Source: Apium graveolens (Eukaryota; Streptophyta; Magnoliopsida; Apiales; Apiaceae). Taken from it: 64,000 nt of DNA. Shown here in pieces: positions 57,670-64,000 of this stretch. The notes beneath the pieces were generated by a model, which worked only from the letters and a program-made list of their open reading frames with translations, was not told the origin of the DNA and ran no database searches. The stretch lies in NCBI RefSeq assembly GCF_009905375.1, contig NC_133653.1, forward strand, positions 68,892,920-68,956,919, read 5' to 3'. The first letter of the stretch is position 1. The number at the start of each line of letters is the position of its first letter. Made by a program: the position numbers and the translations under genes.

Positions 57670-58471
57670 ACGTGTTGTAAATTATATGATACTAAGACTG
57701 GCCATCTTATGTACTTATATGGTCGCTCTCAGTCATATCTGCAAATTCTTCACTTTTCTTTCCTTTATAATGGATTCATTGATTTAAAAATTCAATTTGA
57801 TATCCCATGGCAATGAATTTCATCAATAACCTTTGTAGATAGACAATCCTAGTTATAGAAAGTAAACAAAAGTTGACTATTAGGAGGAATAAAGGCTCTA
57901 TATCAGGTTGTTATTTCAGCATTGAAGCCAGCAGAGAGGATTCAGGATCCAGTGGCAAAGGTTGTAGCCTCAAAAAAGTTAATTCAATGGTTGGCGAGTC
58001 ACTTGCAGATGATAGGAAATCATCTTTAGAGAGATGGTTGGATGAAACTCGAACTAGTATGTCTACTAGAGTCCCAAGTTCCTCAAGTTTTATTCGGTTT
58101 ACCAGTTTGCTCTAGGTAGTTGTGGCTGATTTAGCCATCCAAGTTTTGTTGTATATCGGATTAGTTTAGTGTTGTATCTTAGTAATGGTGGGAAGCTAAT
58201 CAGTTACGGTTAAATTGAGGAGTCATACTACGATGTGTAGTGTCTTTACATTCCAGTCTTCCTTCACTGTTGTTTTTACTGCTGTCATTGTTGCTATTGT
58301 TGCTCGTGTTGTTAATCTAGATATCTTTTATAAACGGACCCCGATAATAAAGACATGGGTATTTTGTCTGGGCAACATTTTCCTGATACAGGTGCACCAT
58401 TTAAACGGTGATATTTCTGTCATACATCCTCGTTTTGTTTTTGAATAAATCCACTATTATATTTCAGGAAA
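57670..58471 (+). other. Gypsy-3 leader, continued
   Basis: After the TSD: unrecognised sequence to ~57860, then a helical leader-ORF remnant (57861-58010), then non-coding DNA. It ends in TTATATTTCAG (58457-58467), a good plant splice acceptor, four bases before the gag ATG. Confidence 0.5.
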
Positions 58472-59620
58472 ATGCCACCCAAGAAAGCTACCTAGTCTAA
58501 AGAAAATAGAAGTAGTTTTGTTGAGGGTCCAGTTATAAACGAAATTCTAGATTTGTTGCGCCAGCAGCAACAACACTTCCAGCAACAACAACAACAACAA
58601 TCAGTTAATCCAACAGATTCAGCAGCAACAACTTCTATTACAGTAGCAACATCAAAGGGTGAAACAGACCGTTAATTTTAAATCTTTTCATAATATTAAA
58701 CCTCCTGAGTTTAAGGGTGAGCCTGATCCAGTAGCTGCTGGAGAATGGTTAAAATGGAAAAATCTTTTAACCTCATGTAAGCGATAATTTTAAGACTGAT
58801 TATGCAAGCTATTTCTTGAAAAATAAAGCTAATTACTGGTGGGAGTCAACTAGGACATTAGAAGGAGAGGTTTTTATTCCATGGGCTAGATTTACAGAGT
58901 TTTTTTGGAAAAATATTTCCCTGACTGTCTGCAAAATCAAATAGAGATTGAGTTTTTAGAATTGAAGCAATGCAAAAGAAGGAGTATGAGGCTAAGTTTA
59001 CAAAATTAGCTAGATTTACGCCTGACTATGTAAACTCTGAAGCTTAGAAAGCAAAGAGGTTTCAGCAGGGATTGAAACCATAAATTTGTAGTGGAGTTAT
59101 AATTTTACAACTTATGACCTATACCTCAGTAGTTCAGGCAGCCATGGTAATAGAAAGTGATCAGAAATTAACCGCCAGGGAAAAAAAAGTAAGAAGCGGA
59201 AAATGGACGTGGTAGAAGAAAAACAGGATCAAGGAGAATCCAGTCAGGAGTTTCAGAGGCGATCTAGAATGAATAGAGATAGAAGATTCTGAAGGCAGAA
59301 TTTTTCCCAGGCCAGACCCAGTACCACCTCAGTTGGTTCCGCTTCAATCAGGTCATTTAAGCAACCAGTGGCAGATTGCAAGCTGTGTGGAAAGAAACAT
59401 AGTGGCAAGTTCAAGGAGAATGTTGAATGTTTCTGATGCGGGTGGAAAGGACATTATGCGTCGGAATGCAAAACAGAGAACCCCAGAATTAATTGCTATA
59501 ACTGTGGTAAGGTTGGGCATATCGCTAAGAATTGTAGGACTATTACTCAAGGAAGTATTGGAGGTAGTGCATCCCAGGGACCGACATCCGGTACGACTAG
59601 AGCAAGAGCCTTTAAGATGA
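58472..59620 (+). pseudogene. gag: Gypsy-3 gag, decayed
   Basis: Starts MPPKKAT then an immediate stop. Across frames one can read EILDLLRQQQQHFQQQQ (CAG/CAA-rich DNA at 58561-58650), VNFKSFHNIKPPEFKGEPDP, LQNQIEIEFLELKQ, and two zinc knuckles near 59380-59540 (a degraded CKLCGKKH...C and a good CYNCGKVGHIAKNC). The design equals Gypsy-1 Gag (MPPKKK, Q-rich helix, FLELKQ, knuckles), so Gypsy-3 is also a Tekay-like chromovirus, but sequence identity is modest. Many stops and small indels; clearly dead. Confidence 0.88.
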
Positions 59621-60091
59621 CCAAGAAATCCACTGATCAGGATACATATGTAGTTACAGGTACGCTGTCTCTCAACTCCGTACCTGTTAAAGTTTTGTTT
59701 GACTCGGGATCATCTAAATCTTTTATATTTAAGGATTGTGTGAATAAAATAGATTTAATATTGGAAGATTTAGCTGAACCTTTGACCATAGAAGTGGCCA
59801 ACCAAGATAAAGTCGTGGTGAATAAATTCTTGTACTAAGTGTTAAATAGAAATCATAAGACATTCTTTTTCGGTGGACCTAATACCTTTCGAGCTAGGAG
59901 AGTTTGACGTAATCTTAGGAATGGATTGGTTGTCCCAATATAAGGAAAATATTGACTGTAAGAAAAGAAAACTGTGAGGTTTACAGAGGATGATATCAAG
60001 GTAAATTATCAAGGACAAAAGCAAGAAAAGAAGTTCCTCGCAATATTAAAGTCAAAGAGACTGTTAAGACAAGGATGTGAAGCTTAGTTCA
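59617..60091 (+). pseudogene. Gypsy-3 protease remnant, cut by Gypsy-2
   Basis: The open frame 59617-59838 reads DTYVVTGTLSLNSVPVKVLF and DSGSSKSFI: a retroviral-type aspartic protease with DSGS. Further pieces (NYQGQKQEKKFLAI, KRLLRQGCEA) match the stretch that precedes RT in Gypsy-1 ([22 protein letters not shown]). RT would follow but Gypsy-2 starts at 60092. Confidence 0.88.
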
Positions 60092-63000
60092 TGTAACACC
60101 CTCCAGACCCGGGGTATAAGTCTGGGGGTTACTAGCTAATCTCCAAACCTGAACACCATGTATGATAATTAAACAGATATATAACCCCTTTCTAATACCA
60201 ACCAGGATCTTTTTAGGTTGAAGTATGAAAACAAGAACCACTATCTAACTTTATTACAAACCAAATTTAAAGTCTCATAAACTCTCTTTATTACAAGCCA
60301 TTGTCTAACAAGTTTTAAACTACTTTTTTTATTTATTCAAATACACTCATTGACTAGCTACACTACACCTGCTCAGGCAACTCAAAGCTTTTTTCGTGGA
60401 TTGGGATCAACACATTTGGTATGAGAGGGTCCCGCAGCTTGACTCGCTTCCTTACCACTCAAGTCCTGATAGGTTTCATTTTCCTTCTTAAATGAAAACA
60501 ATAAGGTGAATAACAACAAGAAAATGGGTGAGCCATAAGTTATTCAATAAGTCCACAATATATATCAACAGTGCTATAGTAGGTTAAAAGAACCGGTAAC
60601 TTGATTATATCTGCAAAGACATAATCTCGCAAGAAAAGAATGAAAGTCATTATTGGCAATTATAAATGAACTAAACTAGACACAAGTTCGCACTTATATC
60701 CTGCTGATCAGCCAGGATACAGTGCAGATCTATATCTCACTATATAGATCCATTCGGGTACCCAGGCTCCACGACCCAACTCAAGGATCTGGTTAAGTCC
60801 CGGTCCTTAGGATCAAGTGTATACTTAATCATGATCATCACTATCGAGTCCATAGAGGAGCAACCGAAACAATCGGCATGCTTTGATATATTCCAATACC
60901 AGAATATATCAATATATGTGTATAGTTATTGGAATATGAATAGAGGATTCAACGAATTAGGAGCAATCAGGAATCGAAATGAAATATGAATTAAGGAATA
61001 ATAATTGTGTAATAGTGTTTGTGAACAGGAATCAAAATTATGCAAGTGTCATAAGAATCTGAAGTAATTTCACTATTCTGAAATTAGAATAGGGGAAAAA
61101 CTTGCATTTCACGCGATTTACTCCAATTACTTCACCGTCGTCTATCTCCGGCTCGACTTGCCATGTTGGTTTCACTTCTATCAAATAAATAGACTTATTT
61201 AGTCATCTCGTATCTCAATCTCGTCTCAAATCGACTTCACATAGCCCTTATCGTCTACCCATATGTGTATTACTAACCCGTATATCAGGTATTAACAGAT
61301 AAGACTCGATTAAGCACGTAATACCCATAAGCACATAAGCCACAAAGCCATTCTAGGTTTAAAATAATTTTTTTTAAAATTGAAATCGACTCGCTATTCG
61401 CTTAACTGATCATTATTTGACTCATTTCCTATTTTTCGGAATTTATCGGACTCGTCTCTATACGCAATAAGGCTTACAAATAATTAAATATCGAAAGTCA
61501 AATCATTTTTAAAAGAAATTTAGGATTTAATACTATTTTAATGATAACAGATCATTTTTCTGAGTAAAAGGGCTTTCGTTTCACTCGAATCGGATAAACG
61601 GTTCAATTATTATTATTAATTATTGAACCTTAAAAATATTTTTAAATAATTATTTGGGAAAAATTAGAATTTAAAATGATTTTTCCATAATTTTTGGAAT
61701 TAAAATAAATTTATTATGATTTATTGAAAATTATTTGATTAATTATAAAAATAAATAACCATTTTTAAATATTTTATAAATAATAAATAAATATGGAAAT
61801 AAATAAATCTGATTTTTAGAAAATATTTCAGAATTAATTATAATATAAATCAATTAATTAAATAATTAATTAATCAATTTATAAAATAAATAAAAATGAT
61901 TTTATAATTAATAAAATAAAAATAAAAAATAAAATATCAGAATCATTTGTCAGAAATCAAACTCTGACAAAATTGGATCAAAGCCAGGTCAACAAACGGT
62001 TCAACTAGGTCGATTTCCGGGTCATGAAGAACGTGACCGGAAATTTTCCAGAATCTGGCCACCGGCCAGGATTCCGGCTAGTCAAAAATCAGACAAAAAA
62101 CACAACTGTTTGATGTGTTTTTTATAGGGTTTTAATCCTAATCAACTACATCAGTGTATCTCCGGCCAAAACAAACCAAAAACATCCCTGAATCAGCTTC
62201 TCCGGCGAAATCGATCAAAACTCCGGGCAACTATCGAAATCATTCATCTGTACATGAAACTCTACGTTCTATAGTGCAAATCAAAACTTATAAACTCTAC
62301 AATCAAACCCCTAACATCTCAAGAACCAAATATTCATCAGAAATCAAAACGTATAAATCAAAAATTGAGTATAAACCCTAGTAATCGAATATCAATATCC
62401 AGGAATCGTTTGTTCAATTAAACACCATGAATCGATTGTAAATCATCGGATAAAGCTATATCAATCATCAAATCATCCTAATAACCCTAGAATAAAAAAG
62501 ACCCAATTCGAACATAAACCTAGAATTCGAAAATCCAAAACGATGAATTAAAACATGAAATTGATGATAGAAATAGAAAGAACATATCAAAACCTTCAAT
62601 TTGGGTACTTGAATCACATGATTTGATGCTGAAATTAGGCTATTTATAGTAGTTAAAATAATACTACTAATTAAAATTAAGGCCCTAATTATACATCTTT
62701 TAAAATTAATTGGTCCCTACTATTATAATTTTTGAGTATTAAAATTTAATTTTTAAATATTTTATATATACAATATATATGCCAAAAATTCCCAAAAATT
62801 ATGAATAATTCAAAAATGAAAAGAAATGACATAAATGAAAGACCTATAATTTTATAAAAATGAAAATGTGATTTTTTGGGGGGTTTTGACAACCAATGGG
62901 GCCCGGAAAAGTCATTTTTCGCGAAACGAGAAAATTTATAAAATATCTAGATGTTCAGAATAACGTAATGGCAAGCCGTTTTATGAAAAATAAGGCCAAT

Positions 63001-63238
63001 TATTTTATTTGAAATATCAGCTATAAAATCATAGTTCGGGTTGTATAACTTTTGATACGAAGGTTGTAAATACGAAATAAAACATCCACAAAATACTTTG
63101 AAAATACCTGGACAATACGGAATACACATAACACGTAGCAATTTGGGTTTCATAGCTAATTACACATAAATGACATATTAAAACACATAATTTATTATCA
63201 ATACGATATAATACAAGCGTAATTTCCCAGACGTTACA
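60092..63238 (-). repeat. 3' LTR of Gypsy-2
   Basis: TGTAACACCCTCCAGACCCG to CCAGACGTTACA, matching TGTAAC/GTTACA ends, 3,147 bp. In minus orientation it follows the pol remnant and PPT. The left flank GTTCA (60087-60091) should recur beyond the window if it is a TSD. A partial copy lies at 22888-24545. Confidence 0.88.
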
Positions 63239-63252
63239 TCCTCCCCCTTAAT
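63239..63252 (-). other. Polypurine tract of Gypsy-2
   Basis: Minus-strand ATTAAGGGGGAGGA directly before the LTR. Confidence 0.85.
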
Positions 63253-63259
63253 AGGATTC

Positions 63260-64000
63260 TGTCCTGAGAATCCCGCTAAGAAAACAAATAGGGATACTTT
63301 TCTAACATTTCGCTTTCAAATTCCCATGTTGACTCTTCAACCATTGGATTTCTCCACAAAACTCCTACTAAAGGTACGGACTTATTCCTCAATTCTCTTT
63401 CTTACCGATCTAGAATTCTTATTGGTTGTTCTACATAAGACAAATCAGGTTAACTTTTTATCGGCTCATATTCTATTACATGTCTGGAATCAGGATTATA
63501 TCGTTTAAGCACTTATACATGAAATACGTTATGAATATGATGTATGTGAGGTGGTAAAGCTAACTCATACACAACTTTCCCGATCTTCTTTAAGATTTTA
63601 AATGGACCAACATATCGTGACTTTAATTTACCCTTGTTGCCAAATCATGTTAATCCTTTCCTTGGCAATATCTTGAGTAATACGTGTTCTCCTTCTTGAT
63701 AGTCCATATCTTTTCTGGCTTGATCTGCATATTTACGTTGTCGATCTAGCGCTGTCTCAAGTCACTTCCGGATAAGTTCTATCGTTTCCTTGGTTTGTTG
63801 AATCAATTCTGGACCCAAAATTTTGCGTTCTCCAACTTCATCCCAATATACAGGTGATCTACATTTTCTTTTGTATAAAGCTTCATAGGGTGGCATTCCA
63901 ATACTCGCATGATAACTGTTTTTGTAAGAAAATTCGACTAACGTTAAATGCTCGTCCCAACTACCTTTGAAATCAATAGCACATACGCGAAACTTATCTT
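63260..64000 (-). pseudogene. pol: Gypsy-2 pol, integrase C-terminus and chromodomain remnant (cut by window edge)
   Basis: On the minus strand the frames read integrase tail and chromodomain: YELALPPHIHHIHNVFHV, then KRYNPDSRHVIEYEPIK, with the start of QRKYADQA- and GPFKIL-like blocks further right. Each has a counterpart in Gypsy-1 ([37 protein letters not shown]). At least three in-frame stops lie in ~250 codons, so this copy is dead. The gag side lies right of the window. Confidence 0.85.

Overview
The window is plant nuclear DNA, almost certainly from a eudicot with a large, retrotransposon-rich genome. I found no host gene, tRNA, rRNA or CRISPR array. Everything recognisable is LTR retrotransposon (Ty1/copia and Ty3/gypsy) or MITE-like sequence. 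All readable primer-binding sites match plant initiator tRNA-Met (TGGTATCAGAGC or one mismatch). One copia element has a long extra ORF between pol and the 3' LTR, as in Sireviruses. The style of the families made me think of Apiaceae, but I cannot prove that.

Layout. 1-1797: 5' end of a minus-strand copia element (Copia-A: gag start, PBS, LTR), inserted into the next element. 1803-11210: plus-strand Sirevirus-like Copia-B (decayed pol, a ~1,500-codon extra ORF with one stop, PPT, 3' LTR). 12372-17672: rearranged relics of Copia-C (inverted gag scrap, RNase H end, 3' region, 1.9-kb LTR). 18473-18967: a MITE inside a MITE. 19716-22887: 5' ends of two more copia elements (D, then E inserted in D's gag). 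22888-25720: truncated LTR relics. 25770-40243: an old copia extra-ORF relic (F), split by a solo gypsy LTR (27964-39863, TSD AAAAT), which is itself split by Copia-H (29419-37424, TSD GGAGC). 40235-60091: an old plus-strand gypsy (Gypsy-3), split by a young, apparently intact gypsy (Gypsy-1, 44093-57669, TSD ACGTG, two 4,062-bp LTRs). 60092-64000: LTR and pol end of Gypsy-2, inserted in Gypsy-3's protease region.

Working order. Gypsy-1 has what autonomous transposition normally needs: paired LTRs, PBS, PPT and a 1,537-aa gag-protease-RT-RNase H-integrase-chromodomain ORF. Every other element shown is broken or cut by the window edge. Nesting and target-site duplications give a relative order: F is older than the solo LTR, which is older than Copia-H; Gypsy-3 is older than Gypsy-1 and Gypsy-2.

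Most interesting signals. (1) Copia-B carries 28 hand-counted copies of a MYB-site-like 9-mer, TCAACGGAT/ATCCGTTGA, in its U3, before the extra ORF, and inside both coding regions in two different reading frames. Spacing is regular and four copies form an identical 25-bp hairpin design. (2) Copia LTRs A, C and D each carry their own short-motif array (periods ~22, ~30 and ~38 bp) just upstream of a TATA-like box. (3) The 5' leader of Copia-H has four hairpins with a conserved CGGCTGTAGCACG loop on unrelated stems, plus four 27-bp palindromes, which look like RNA packaging or dimerisation signals. (4) Two gypsy families share a leader reading frame upstream of gag and a splice-acceptor-like TTTCAG a few bases before the gag ATG.
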